A program made the position numbers and the translations under genes. The notes under the pieces are model-generated. The model worked only from the letters and a program-made list of their open reading frames with translations. It did no database searches and had not been told where the DNA came from. DNA of 64,000 nucleotides from Ahaetulla prasina (Eukaryota > Chordata > Lepidosauria > Squamata > Colubridae): the NCBI RefSeq assembly GCF_028640845.1, contig NC_080539.1, forward strand, positions 175,656,736 through 175,720,735, in the 5' to 3' direction. Below are positions 1-10,818 of the stretch, in pieces. Positions within the stretch are counted from its first letter, which is position 1; every line of letters begins with the position of its first letter.

Positions 1-1949
1 AGCCTCGTTCAAGAGTGCCGGAGCTGGAGAAGGCAGCGGAATTGTTCATTTGTGGTCGTGCGTTAGAACTTACTCAGCGAGATAAATAATACTAATAATT
101 AATAGTTAATGATGAGGATGGTGATGTCACCCTGTCTTCGCCCAAGGAAAACAGAAGGGGAAGAATTGTAGAAAAGTTTCTCTCTTATTTAACTCTTTAA
201 CAGGCTTAACGCGTGAAGTCTGGCTTCATCTCTTCACGAAGGGAGAAAAATCACCTATACTCTCATTTTTCACTTCTGGGCTTTCTCTTACTTTTTATAA
301 AGATATTTCCTATGGCACCGAATAGTTCCAATTATGCAGTCTCGGGGACTGTGGGTATCGCGCTCAGGTCTGCCCGAGGCCTTCTTGAGCGAAGGGTATT
401 AAAACCAGCAATCTGGCAAAGAGTCTCCAACGTCAAAGAGGCTGCTAGCCAGTGCAGATAATCCTGAAGCAATCCGGCCTGAGTTTTGTTTTGCTATTAT
501 TGTTCCAATACTTTATTCGAACTAGAATTAAGAAAATCTGTATCCTGGGATATATAGTAAAGTTATGGGGCACTTTGTCGTATGCTCCGGCAATTGATTC
601 AAATAGAAATAAATCCCGGACACTTTGGATCAAACCTATTTTAGACTGAAAGAATTCACGGTGGCGACTGCAGCAACAGCACTCTCCAACTTTAAGCTTA
701 TCTTTCCTGCTTGCTGCGATTTATGATTATTTTTTTTTGCCATAAAATGTGCGTTTTAAGGCTGAGGGAGGAGATCATGATTCCACCCCCCACCCCCCCA
801 GTGAAAGGGTGTGATGTGTAACGGCAACAAATTATTGCCCTTGTATTAGCTGATGATGAAGATACCTAATAAATCTGTTTTCTTTGCTCATAATAAGATT
901 TGGTATTTGGAGAGATTGCCTACTACTTTCTCTAGAATATCAAGTGCTCTTGGTAAGGCAACCTGAGGCCAAATGACAGCCAAGTTAGGCTTTTCGGGGG
1001 GGAAAGAAAACCAGAACCTGGCATTGACAAGATCACTTCAAGAGGTGGAGGGCATACCGCAAAATCCAGCAGTCACTGATCTATTCTTGGGGTCGGACCG
1101 ATGTAGATCTGAGCCTGAAAGTGACTCAGGAGGAATTCCTGGGTACGGGTTGTCGTGGGTGGGTGTGAAGGATTCCCCTATAACGGTGACACAAGAGAAA
1201 GCTGCTGCTTTTACTAGCAAACATTATTGTCCTTCCTTTACCTCCGTGGCAAGGAGTTTTAAACTTCCTTCTGGGGAAAAAAAACACGGCCCAGCGCATA
1301 TCTCTCCGGGTCATGTCCCGGGGAAATACAATAGTTTTCCGAACCGCCTGCGGCGAATGAAATTTTCATCATCATCATCATCATCATCGCCGCTAAGGCT
1401 CCCCAGGTAAGGTTGTGTGAATCCCACTAATCCTGAATAACTGGACCACAGCTGTCGCTCCCCTGCTTATTTTCGTTACCCAGAACGGGGCTGCCCTGGT
1501 TGAGTTTATTGACTAATCCCAAACCGCGCCCTCCTTTTGCACAAGACAGAGAAAGAGAGAGAAGAGAGGTGCTGGTGCTCCCTTTACCCTATCAAAGTTC
1601 CCAGGCCTCTAACAGACGAAAGTGACCCAATTGAGGTGAAAGCACCTTTTACAGTGTAATTACAGTAGGACGACAAATTGTTTGCACAAAGCTCCTTCTG
1701 GATAAGGTTTTTTTTTTTTTTTACAATTAGCAAACAGTCTCCACTGTTGAGGTTTGCTGCGAGCAATTGCGCCGTAGCCGTCTCGAGTTGCAATATACCG
1801 GCCATAAAAAGACTAAGCCGGGCAAGCAATTAATCATCTAATAAAGGGCGGGAAAAGAAACGGGCAGCTCCTTGCTAGCTCCATAACCTCCCGGAGACAA
1901 TTCTACGACCTTTTTACTTTTCCACCCCAGCGACCCAAGCTTTTCGACT
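1..1949. other. Unique non-coding DNA, no gene recognised
   Basis: No transposon, exon or RNA gene was recognised. Short open frames exist, for example 145 codons on the plus strand at 973-1410, but their composition resembles no known protein family and they end in a CATCAT repeat. The sequence is of mixed complexity with scattered CpG. It could be the distal part, untranslated region or flank of a gene to the left, which cannot be decided from this window. Confidence 0.5.
1366..1388. repeat. (TCA)n microsatellite
   Basis: About seven and a half perfect TCA units. It encodes the serine run seen in one spurious frame. Confidence 0.9.
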
Positions 1950-2530
1950 AGATGGCCTTTTTAGGAAATGCAGCTAGGACCCTCGGCCTTCCCGCTCCCC
2001 TGCCAGCTGTGACCCCATCCAACCCCAAACCTGAGACCCGGGGATTCACGAAATGGCTCTTTTGGGAGACCCCGGAGGCCTCCAAAGCCCACAGCCCCCT
2101 CTCCCTTCCCCCACCCCCGGCACGTGGGAAAGGGCTGAAAAGCCTCTCGGCCATTTGGAGGCGAGCAAGTTGGTGCCGGCCGAAGCCTCCGCGAATCCCA
2201 GGCTAGCCTGCTTCCCAGGCGCCGGCACACTTTGGGCTAAGGGCAACCCTAGCCGTTCTCGGTCCCACTTTCCAGGGAGATGGGAAGGGGGCCCAGCCCT
2301 TCCAGGGAGAATTCTTCCGAGTGTCTTAATGCTACCGACGCTCCGCAGGCCTCCCCGGGGGAAAAGAGAAGCCCCGTTGTCCCGCGGGAGTTTCGGTCCC
2401 GAGGTGATGGGGGTGGCGGCGGCAGAGAAGGGGTTTTCAGAAGGAGGGGAACTGAGCTTGCTCCCAGTGAGTGTGCCTCGGATTCCAGCTGCTTCTGTCT
2501 GAGGCAACAGCTTGAGGCGGCTCGTTCAGG
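1950..2530. promoter_or_regulatory. CpG island, candidate promoter or regulatory block
   Basis: A hand count gives about 33 CpG dinucleotides between 1981 and 2530, in sequence that is clearly more than half G+C. Observed/expected is roughly 0.7 by eye, against strong CpG depletion in most of the window. CACGTG (E-box) at about 2121 and several CCGCGG/GGCGGC-type words are present. Overlapping open frames on both strands (for example 2053-2502 plus and 2046-2507 minus) are what stop-poor GC-rich DNA gives and are not evidence of a protein. Such islands mark promoters or Polycomb-regulated developmental loci. No TATA box or start site is assigned. Confidence 0.55.
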
Positions 2531-4678
2531 ATCTACTCTGGAGGAGTCACCCTAATTTCCCAAAACTCAGTCCGACGATGGGCGCCCCTGACTTCCAACT
2601 CCTATTCGAAGTCATGGATGGCCGCATGAAAAAAACAGCTTTGGGGGAGTCAAAACATGTGGGGTGGCCGGCTGGGACCTTACAGCCTCCCCACTCCCAC
2701 CCCCACACAAACACCAGCTCCGGTAATCTAGTGGCTTTTTATTTTTATTTTTTTGCCCCTCGCGGGCGATCCTCTCAGTTTCTCAGATCCTTCGGTGTTT
2801 AGATTTTAGGGCACGAAACGTGGAAAAACAAACAGAAGAAAACAGATTTTAAACAGGGCATAAAGATAATGAAGGAATGCTGAGATAAGACTTGGGAGCG
2901 ATAGCAGGGATCTGACCAAAAGAAAAAGAAAAAAGCCAAGCCAAGCCAGAAAACCCTGAATGAATGGCAGCGCGAAAGAGAAAACTATTTAAAGATCCAT
3001 TAGAGGGCAAAACTTGAGGAGGTGAAAAAGAAAGGAGGTTCAGCGGGGGTGGAAGGGGGGATTAAGTGAAGATGAAGCGAGTGGCCGTTTGCGAAGCAAA
3101 GACGGGACTCGGGGAGTTAGAGATGGTTTGTTTACTGGATTCCGACTTGGGAAAACAGAGAGCCCTGGTCCAGTTCAGGAGTCAATCAGAGGTCAGGCTG
3201 GCCATTCGGGACAATGAGGGAGGCGAAATGCTCAAGCCACTGTATTTAGTAAACACTCCCGGGTGAAGAAGCAACACTTTTGGGGCAACACTTTGCAAAA
3301 GAATCTTTTCTTTCCAGATCCAGATTCTTGTCTGAATCTCCCGCCTCCTCCCACACCAAACCAGGGAGAGAATGCGGCGGGGCAAGTGGGGAGGGGGGAA
3401 GCCTGAATGATGGAGAAGGCAGACACGGGGGGGGGGCACGGACGGACCGAGGGTGTGTGTGTGTGTGTGTGTGTGAATAACCAAACAGAAAAAGCAACAA
3501 GGCTGTTCAATTTAATGACCAGGTCTGCCATTTTTCAGAAGTTATAGACCGGCTTTTATTAATCAAGGGAGGACTTCATAAAACATTTCTTTAAAAAAAT
3601 GTTACTCCCCACCTAAAAACTTTTTGAACCCTACCGGTATAATTTACACTTAAACAACAACCTCCTCCCCCTTCCCTCCCCCCACCGCCGCCCCCAACTG
3701 GGGAATGAGTTACTATTATTATTGGCCTGGACGTTTGTCATTTGGGGTGGGGTGAGGACACTATGCAACCCCCGAGAGGGTTGGCCTGAAGTCAAATTGG
3801 AGAGATGGCAGGTTGTTGTTTGTTGCTTTTGTTGTTTGTTGTTTTCCTTTAATTTCTGGAAGTGTGATATGTGATTGGAAGTTGCAGTTCAAAGAAAGTT
3901 GAGAGGAAGCCCAGATATTAAATTCCCTGATTTTTACATTATAGAAAAAGTCCTGATAGTCTCCCCCCACCCCGCCCACCCAGTTCAAACAGAATTGTAG
4001 AAAGCCCGCTGTGACTTTTTGGAAATTATCTGGCCGTTTATCACTTTCTTGATAGGTTTAAATTTCACGGACAACATTTAACTTTTAACTTTTTAACTTT
4101 TTAACTTTTTTTTTTAACAACAGAAAATCCCATGAGCGCATAATGAGGCGATAAAACTACACAGCTATAAACCAGCTCCATCTCTTGAAGTTCTCCTTTT
4201 CGGAGATTTTGAGGATAGCGTCTTGGGAGGGTTTGCTTTACTTTAATCGGAGGGCTGAATGTGACTGAAGATTCATCTAGTTTATAATAGGTGGTGGTTG
4301 GACCATCCCCTCTACTTTTTATACAATATTGATACTTCCGAACAGTGTCATCAATAACATTAATGGACTCTTCTAATAATAATAATAAATAAAAAATACT
4401 TTCTGGAATTAAAATGCGGCTGCCTTTATTATTTAAAACAAAACCCGCTGGATAGCCTGTTTATTTGAAGGCTTGAGCGTTTACGCCGTCTACTGGACGA
4501 TGGTAAAACTACAACAGCCATTGACAAAACTTTTTGAAATGGGGGTGGGGGAGAGGACGTTTTTACTCAGAACGTAGCTGAACGAAACCTATGAATAGTT
4601 AGTGAAAGCCAGAGATACTGTTCAAGGGGTATTCTCAGTAATCAGCCAGCCAAGCTTCATTTATTTCATTTATAATAT
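2531..4678. other. Unique non-coding DNA, possible conserved regulatory sequence
   Basis: No coding gene or transposon is seen. The segments at about 3490-3730 and 3990-4600 have the look of vertebrate conserved non-coding DNA: AT-rich but complex, with several TAAT and TTTATNA homeodomain-like words and CpGs retained in an AT context, for example around 4480-4505. A small AACTTTTT tandem lies near 4076-4118. Conservation cannot be measured here. The call rests on the complexity of the sequence and the absence of repeats. Confidence 0.35.
3453..3474. repeat. (GT)n microsatellite
   Basis: About 11 GT units, preceded by a run of G. Confidence 0.9.
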
Positions 4679-4819
4679 CTTCCTTCCTTCCTTCCTTCCT
4701 TCCTTCCTTCCTCCTCCTCCTCCTCCTCCTCCTCCTCCTCCCTCTCCTCCTCCTCCTCCTCCTCCTCCTCCTCCTCCTCCTCCTCCTCCTCCTCCTCCTC
4801 CTCCTTCTCCTTCTCCTTT
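4679..4819. repeat. Compound (CTTC)n(CTC)n polypyrimidine tract
   Basis: A continuous pyrimidine strand of about 140 bases: (CTTC)n, then a long (CTC)n with one short interruption, then CTT-containing units. It is a mirror-repeat homopurine/homopyrimidine tract of the class able to form triplex (H-DNA). The poly-proline and poly-arginine frames over it are artefacts. Confidence 0.95.
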
Positions 4820-6072
4820 TAAAAAAACCCGCTTGAGGTAGAATTACTGAAGCCAAAAAATATACGGGTGTGCTGGGAATTATAACATGGAAACAATTAA
4901 GATTATTACTTTTGGAGTTTATGGGCAAACCTGGCAGGGAAAGTCCTATCTTCTCTGAATTCAACAGGAATTCTCTACTAAAAAAATTAGTAGAGAATTG
5001 TATCCTAAGGACTGTAACAAGGAATATTAAATATATAAATAAAAAAGAATAAAACCTAGATCGAAACTGAGTGTGATGAAACTAAGTATTAGAAAAAGAA
5101 AAAGGCATTTGGAAATTTACTTGTATGAGTTCACATCTTAAATGAAAGTTGGAGGGCCCTTTATGTTCACAAATGACCACATCTTTAGGTTGAAATCTTG
5201 CTGAACTCAGTGTGTATTTCTTTTAAATGTGGGCACCAGCAAGAGCATATTATGGCATTATATCTTCATATATGTTGTGAGACGGTGGAGGGGGGATCTT
5301 GTATATTTTTAGTGGCCTTTGAAGAATAGGAAGGGTTGCTCTTACTGGGAAATCAGTAGTGAAAATATGATGGAGACCATAGCCTCTTTATATTAAAACA
5401 AGACAGAAGCACACAAGATATATTAAAGCTGGAGTTATCTGCGGTAATTTAATACATCAGCCAATTACTTCCTGAAATGCATCTATCCAGTTTAAACAAG
5501 GGGAAAAGGCTGATCACTTGAAATACATTCTGGGAAATTATGAAACATTCAAAGGTGACTTTGGGAGGGAAAGGAAAAGGGTGAGATTAAAAATGATACT
5601 CTCCATGGGGCCTCTCTTCTCTCCAAATAATTTCACCTGCCCAGGACAAAGTGAAAAATTTTCTCTACAATGAAGCAGAAACTTAATATGGTTTTCAAAT
5701 GTGCCCTTCCACCAAATAATTTATGTTGGTTAATACACTGTATTCATAGGGGGAGGAATGTTTCCCTACAGTTTTTTTTTTTAATTAAAAAGGGGGTAAA
5801 GTTACTTAAATTTATTCTTGTGCTAACCTACATTACAAAATAGCTTTAAAGGGAAAGTAAACTATCTTTTAAAAAACAAAACCCAATGTCAAGCATTTAT
5901 ACTTCAGCCCTGGTAGATGAACCTTCCTTCCATTCTGTAAGACTTCACTCGCAGATAAGGGAAAATGAAGTTGTAATAATTGTGTGAGCAATTCGGAATA
6001 TCTTAGTATATTTGAATTTGGGTTGTTGTATTTTTAAAAATTCAATGAAATTCCAATTCTATAAATTCTTAG
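4820..6072. other. AT-rich unique DNA
   Basis: No gene or recognisable transposon. The sequence is complex and AT-rich with ordinary homopolymer runs. A short inverted repeat (TTCTCTACTAAA near 4970 against its complement near 4990) could form a small hairpin. Confidence 0.5.
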
Positions 6073-6082
6073 ACATTTGTCC

Positions 6083-6289
<207 letters not shown>

Positions 6290-7435
6290 CTTCAAAATCA
6301 CTAATATCTCTTTGGATTTAAATTTAATCCATCTCAAGTGCCTTTTTTAAAATGAAAGTATTTAATCAGCTGTAATTTCTAACTACCAGTGCAGAACAAC
6401 CAGCGCAAATTCTTTTTAAAGGTTTTAGATACTGGATAAACAAAGGCATTTTGGGGATAATCCATGGAGTTGTGGTTTGTGCGTGTGCGTGTGTGTGTTT
6501 TACCCATCAACAAGGAACTTAAATTTTCTAACCCCTCAGAATCTTCCCTGCCCCTAAACTCAGAAGTAGGGTCTGTTGGATTCAATAGGAAAAAAATTGA
6601 AATATTATTAATTTTGATTTGAATATATCCAGTCCAATATATTGCCTGGGTTGGTGTTGTTTTGTTAAGCCAGTCATATACTGTCTGATACATTATTTAT
6701 TTTATGATCTGATAGGGATGGAGGAGGCTAAAATTTCATTAGTGCCAGAGTCTGTTCAGAAGTTACTTTATAGCAACATTGAACCCAAGGCATCAATCAC
6801 AGGAATGGGACTTAAGGCAGCATGTGATTTTAAAGGTAAGGGGTGAAGATCGATATGTTCTTTTCTTCTCATTGTCAGTCCTAAACATCTACTAACAGGG
6901 CAAGTCTCACAGACACTGCAACCCCTCCCCCCACTTTCTCCCTGGAAATGCCAATTCGCTTCACTTGTTCTTTGATGGGATGGGGGGCAGAAGTAAGTCT
7001 GGGTGGCTTACATTGCTGAACCCAGCCACCCCTCCTCCCAGCACACAAACTTGTTGTCTGAGCCTGGAGCAGAAGCCCCTGGTATGCATAAGGGTTGTGG
7101 CTGGGTGGGAATGTTCCTTGGGATGTGGAGCGAGGTAGATAGCCACAGCAAATTTGCTTTGCTCTGACTTGTCCTGGTGTATGAAAAGTCACTGTCCTTC
7201 CAATGAAATTGTCCACTGTAGAAGGGCAGGGTCAAGAAAGACAATAATGACTGTTTACATTGTTTACTTATCCAAACTAGCAGTTACTATTACCCTCAAG
7301 GGTGGTCTGTGACTCAGACCATCTCAAAATCATTGCCTATAAGCCTCATTCTTAAGGGACTACACCACTGAATATGAGCAATAATTTATACCTGTGTCTC
7401 CCCCCCTCACAGGAATCAATTCAAAATCAGCTCGT
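6290..7435. other. Unique non-coding DNA
   Basis: No transposon seen. A 111-codon frame on the minus strand at 6881-7216 was inspected: it resembles no known family and shows no splice context. A short (GT)n-like run lies at about 6480-6500. Confidence 0.45.
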
Positions 7436-7484
7436 TTTCACCAAGACAAATTCCTTGTGTGTCCAATCACACTTGGCCAATAAA
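7436..7484 (+). mobile_element. LINE 3' end (CR1/L2 group), heavily 5'-truncated
   Basis: The block from CCAAGACAAATTCC through CACACTTGGCCAATAAAA is the same terminal sequence as at 57781-57829 and, reversed, at about 51016-51060. It runs directly into ATTCT repeats. Only the last 50 or so bases of the element are present, as expected for incomplete target-primed reverse transcription. Confidence 0.75.
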
Positions 7485-7561
7485 ATTCTATTCTATTCTA
7501 TTCTATTCTATTCTATTCTATTCTATTCTATTCTATTCTATTCTATTCTATTCTATTCTAA
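7485..7561 (+). repeat. (ATTCT)n microsatellite seeded by a LINE tail
   Basis: About 15 perfect ATTCT units follow the LINE 3' terminus without a gap. (ATTCT)n equals (AATAG)n on the other strand, the pentamer reported at the 3' ends of snake CR1-group LINEs. Confidence 0.9.
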
Positions 7562-8815
7562 TATTCCTTCTACGCCTCTTATCTTACCCTATTTATTTCT
7601 TGATTTGTGGAAGAGTTTGCTTCATCTTAGCTGGAGAAACTCAAAGAAGTGTCATAAGATAAAATCCTGGGATGGGACATTGGAGAAATTGACTGGGGAA
7701 GATGCAGTGGCTTTGGAAAAATAGCTATAGAAGGAAGGGCTGGAATTGGGAGTTTCAATGAAAATAGTCCAATCGCAGGCAGAGCTACATCCATCAATTT
7801 TAATTTGTTTCCCAACAGTCCTGTGGTCATTTTAACACTTTCCCCCCCAACATGTTTGTTGATCCCAAATGCCTGAACCAGCCCTACTGAATCAGATAGG
7901 TTTTTCTGCCATTGCTAAAAAGGCTTGTAACCATTTCCCTGTTTGCTTCCTCAGAGGTAGAAAAGTTTCTTCAATTGTTACTTATTTAGCAAAGTAAAAA
8001 GAGGTAGAAGAATATTGTAAGAAGGGGATGTGTGTAGATAGAGAACTGTTGATTTACAGAATCCCAAACCACAACATTCCATAAAACTCACTCAGGGAAA
8101 AGGCCCCAAGAGGTTTGGGGGCATCATAATAAGCAGGCCTTCTCATAAATCCATTTCATTTAATCTGGTAGAAATTATTTTCTAAGCCTTCAGATTTAGT
8201 GAGCCCTTAAAATGATTTCTTAACTGCAGCAAAGTTTGATTCTTTGTTGCCCCAAATAAGCAGAGCCACTTGAAAGCCAGGTCCTGCACATCAAATGGGG
8301 CTTGGGAGCCTCTTAATTGATATGAGATAAACTCTTTTGGAGATAAAAAAAAAAGGAAGCCAAAAAGAAGGCCGAATGTTATTTTAAACTGTGATTTAAA
8401 AAAACCCAAAAGAACAACATTCATGCAACTCTTTAGTTGCACTCTTGTCTATCTCAGCCCAAATAATGCAGGGTCCTGGAGATTACAGAGCTGCTCAGTA
8501 AACTTTGACAGGTTTATTCCTAAATTAATGTTTAGGAGAACAGTCCCTTAACTGGTTTGCAGATCAAGCTGGGAACTAGCCATTATCAGAGATAAGTATG
8601 ATGGGATCACCTCGGGCAGTATATTAATTAAGGCCAATTCAGCGGAGTCTCACTGAAGTCAGTGGGCCTTCTGCACCAGGAAATATCTTTCAGATAAAAT
8701 CAGTCAGCTCAAATAGAAGGTGGTTCATCTCAAATATGCAGCCTGGGAGGTAAATTCCAAGGCAGTATCTCTGTTTCCAAGTAATATTTCACTAATGGGA
8801 AGAAAGATGCAGGAA

Positions 8816-8898
8816 GCAACCCTATGCATCATTTCCCAGGAGTAAGCCCTACTGAAACACAGCAGGAGCTAACTTGGAATAAACAAGCATAGGAAAGC
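8816..8898. repeat. Old foldback repeat (reptile-type)
   Basis: The left part CCTATGCATC...AGTAAGCCC and the right part GCTAACTTGGAATAAAC...GCATAGG are imperfect reverse complements. The wording matches, from memory, a dispersed foldback repeat of reptile genomes. The copy is degraded and no target duplication was assigned. Confidence 0.35.
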
Positions 8899-9322
8899 GA
8901 TGCTGGCTTTCTGCTAAATTGGGAGAGGAGAACCAGGGGTTGGGGTGAGATTCCCAATCGGGTTCCCTCCTCCTCTTCATTGCATATCAATAGGGGACAC
9001 CCTGGGTGGACGCTGCAGTGAGTTCAGTAAGGACTAACTTTCAAGAAAATGTGGTGGGTACCCCAACCTTTGATCCTGGGTCTGAATTCCTCCCCTATGT
9101 AAGGAAAAACAAAACACCCAGGCAGCCGCTCTGAGAATCCTCACTTTTATTCCACTAAGCGGCAAAATCAAGAAGAGGAGGCGGTGTTTGTCACCCACTG
9201 AGGCTATTATTTCAGGTGTGCTAATGGGATTAGAGGCGTGTGAAAAAATGTGAGGGCGCGCAGGATTTTGTCGTGCAGGTACCAGCACGGTATCTACACT
9301 CTCACACACAAACACGTATTCC

Positions 9323-9342
9323 TCACACACACACACACACAC
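9323..9342. repeat. (AC)n microsatellite
   Basis: About 10 CA units next to further CACACA words on the left. Confidence 0.85.
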
Positions 9343-9360
9343 CCCATTTCCCCGGCTGGG

Positions 9361-9910
9361 TTTTGGGTACGCACACATCGAGATAACATTTCGATGTGTT
9401 CCAGCTCCAGATATTCAGAATGAAGGCAGCGGTTTCAGCAGCCGCGAGGCGGAGGGCTGCGAAAAGCCAGTGCCGTCGGACGAGCCAGAACCGAAGTGAG
9501 ATTAAAAGAAAAAGAAAAGAAGAAGAAGCCCCCGCCGAAAGCAGGGTCTGGGGAGCGGAGCGGGGGGAGGGGAACTGGAAGGAGGAAGAAGAGAAGGGCC
9601 AAGTGTCTGGGTGTGAAAGAGCTCACGATCTTCAAAGGCAGAGGGGATGGAGAGCTCAGCCTTCAGTACAGGGCTCGGCGGAGCCAACAAATGGCCGCGA
9701 TCAAGCGCGCCGAGTTGGGACCCTTGAAGTAAGGCGGAGGCTCAGGTCCGTTCTCAAAGGCGGGTACCGTGATCTGTGCGGTCACCGCATTACCAAAGTC
9801 TTTTGCATAATTGCATATTGACTTTAGCAAACGGGGCCACCCAGTTATTTGAACATCGATCGTTTCCCCATCCGCAAACAAGCCTGCTGCCACGCGAAGG
9901 GCTGTGAGGT
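9361..9910. promoter_or_regulatory. Second CpG-rich block, candidate CpG island / regulatory element
   Basis: A hand count gives about 36 CpG dinucleotides in 550 bases, including a run of three within GCGCGCCG near 9707. The 3' part (about 9780-9905) drops in G+C but stays complex, with an octamer-like TTTTGCATAATTGCAT word and an ATCGATCG core, and looks like a conserved element. The 141-codon frame at 9396-9821 is rich in Arg/Ala/Glu and is probably compositional. A non-coding RNA promoter or distal regulatory island are both possible. Confidence 0.5.
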
Positions 9911-9928
9911 TGTGGGGGCAGCCTTATT

Positions 9929-9955
9929 CTTCTCTCTCTCTCTCTCTCTCTCTCC
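9929..9955. repeat. (TC)n microsatellite
   Basis: Thirteen or so CT units directly after the CpG-rich block. Confidence 0.9.
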
Positions 9956-10610
9956 TCCGCAAAATTCCTAAATAAAGTTGCTCAACTCGTAAATTAAGTG
10001 AAAAGTTGTGCAAAGAGCCGGTGGCTGCAGCAAACAACTCTAAAACATCTGTCCGTTGGGTTAGTCGGTTCTAGACGAAAATTCCTAATGAACTTGCTGG
10101 AATAGTAAGGAAGCAAAGCTGGTTGTTTCAGTCAAGGTGTCACAAGATTGATCCTGCTGCTTGGGGCAATGGACTAATATCGCTATTCTTAAAGGAAAAA
10201 GTAACCATATGGTATGTGCTAAAGTTGACTGTTACCCTGGTGTAAGTTAGATGAGAGAAGATGGAGACGATTGACCCAATTCCCCCAAAAAGCATTCAGG
10301 AATTTATTAAAGGAATTTTACCCAAAGCTTTCCTGGATTTGGGGCAAATTTTGACAATCTCTAGCTGACAGCATAGTTAACACAGTAAATAACATTTGAA
10401 GTAGTTAAAGTAGTTAAACTACCACTATTTTAAAGTAATTAAACTACTACTTTAACACAGTAGTTAAAAATCCAACATTATTAACTGCACACTAGTTCTC
10501 TGTGTAGCAGAGCTCCCACATTTGGCCAAAAAAATTCTTTGTGGCCATCTGATGGTTGTCCAGATTTTGACAGCTCAAATGTGGTAGCCTGACTATATAG
10601 CAATGTATTC
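9956..10610. other. Unique AT-rich DNA
   Basis: No gene. Near 10397-10468 there is a cluster of GTAGTTAAA/TTTAACTAC words in both orientations, forming a weak hairpin with arms GTTAAAGTAG and CTACTTTAAC. Confidence 0.45.
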
Positions 10611-10618
10611 ATCTATAT

Positions 10619-10758
10619 CAGGGCTCTCCAACCTTGGTCCCTTGTGGACTTCAACTCCCAGAGTCCCTCAGCCAGCAAAGCCTCCTGGCAAAGCTGGCTG
10701 AGGAACTCTGGGAGTTGAAGTCCACAAGTCTTAAAGGGATCAAGGTTGGAGACCCCTG
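10619..10758. mobile_element. hAT foldback MITE, family A (copy 1)
   Basis: It begins CAGGGCTCTCCAACC and ends GGTTGGAGACCCCTG. The two halves are near-complete reverse complements, so the 140-bp element is one long hairpin. The flanks are ATCTATAT at 10611-10618 and ATCTATAT at 10759-10766, a perfect 8-bp target duplication as made by hAT transposases. It has no coding capacity and depends on a transposase supplied in trans. Confidence 0.95.
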
Positions 10759-10818
10759 ATCTATATACCGTCTGAATTGACATGTAGACTAGGAGCCTCT
10801 TAATCAAATATGCAGATA

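Larger units (their letters stand above)
7562..9360. other. Unique DNA with a candidate conserved element at about 8460-8740
   Basis: No host gene. The stretch 8460-8740 is complex and contains a TGACAGGTTTATT word (MEIS/HOX-like), AGATAAG (GATA-like) and TTAATTAA, and is free of repeats. This is the kind of sequence that would repay a conservation check. Assigning function is inference only. Confidence 0.35.

Noticed and set aside
973..1410. 145-codon plus-strand frame
   Set aside because: No recognisable domain, ends in a CATCAT-encoded Ser run, and no splice or promoter support.
2046..2507. Overlapping 150-codon frames on both strands in the CpG island
   Set aside because: GC-rich DNA lacks stop codons in all frames; neither translation resembles a protein family.
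4602..4964. Poly-proline and poly-arginine frames
   Set aside because: They translate the (CTC)n/(CTTC)n tract only.
7485..7561. CRISPR-like regular repeat
   Set aside because: Pure pentanucleotide array without spacers in vertebrate DNA; it is a microsatellite.
9396..9821. 141-codon frame in the second CpG-rich block
   Set aside because: Biased Arg/Glu/Ala composition in stop-poor DNA; no motif and no supporting gene structure.
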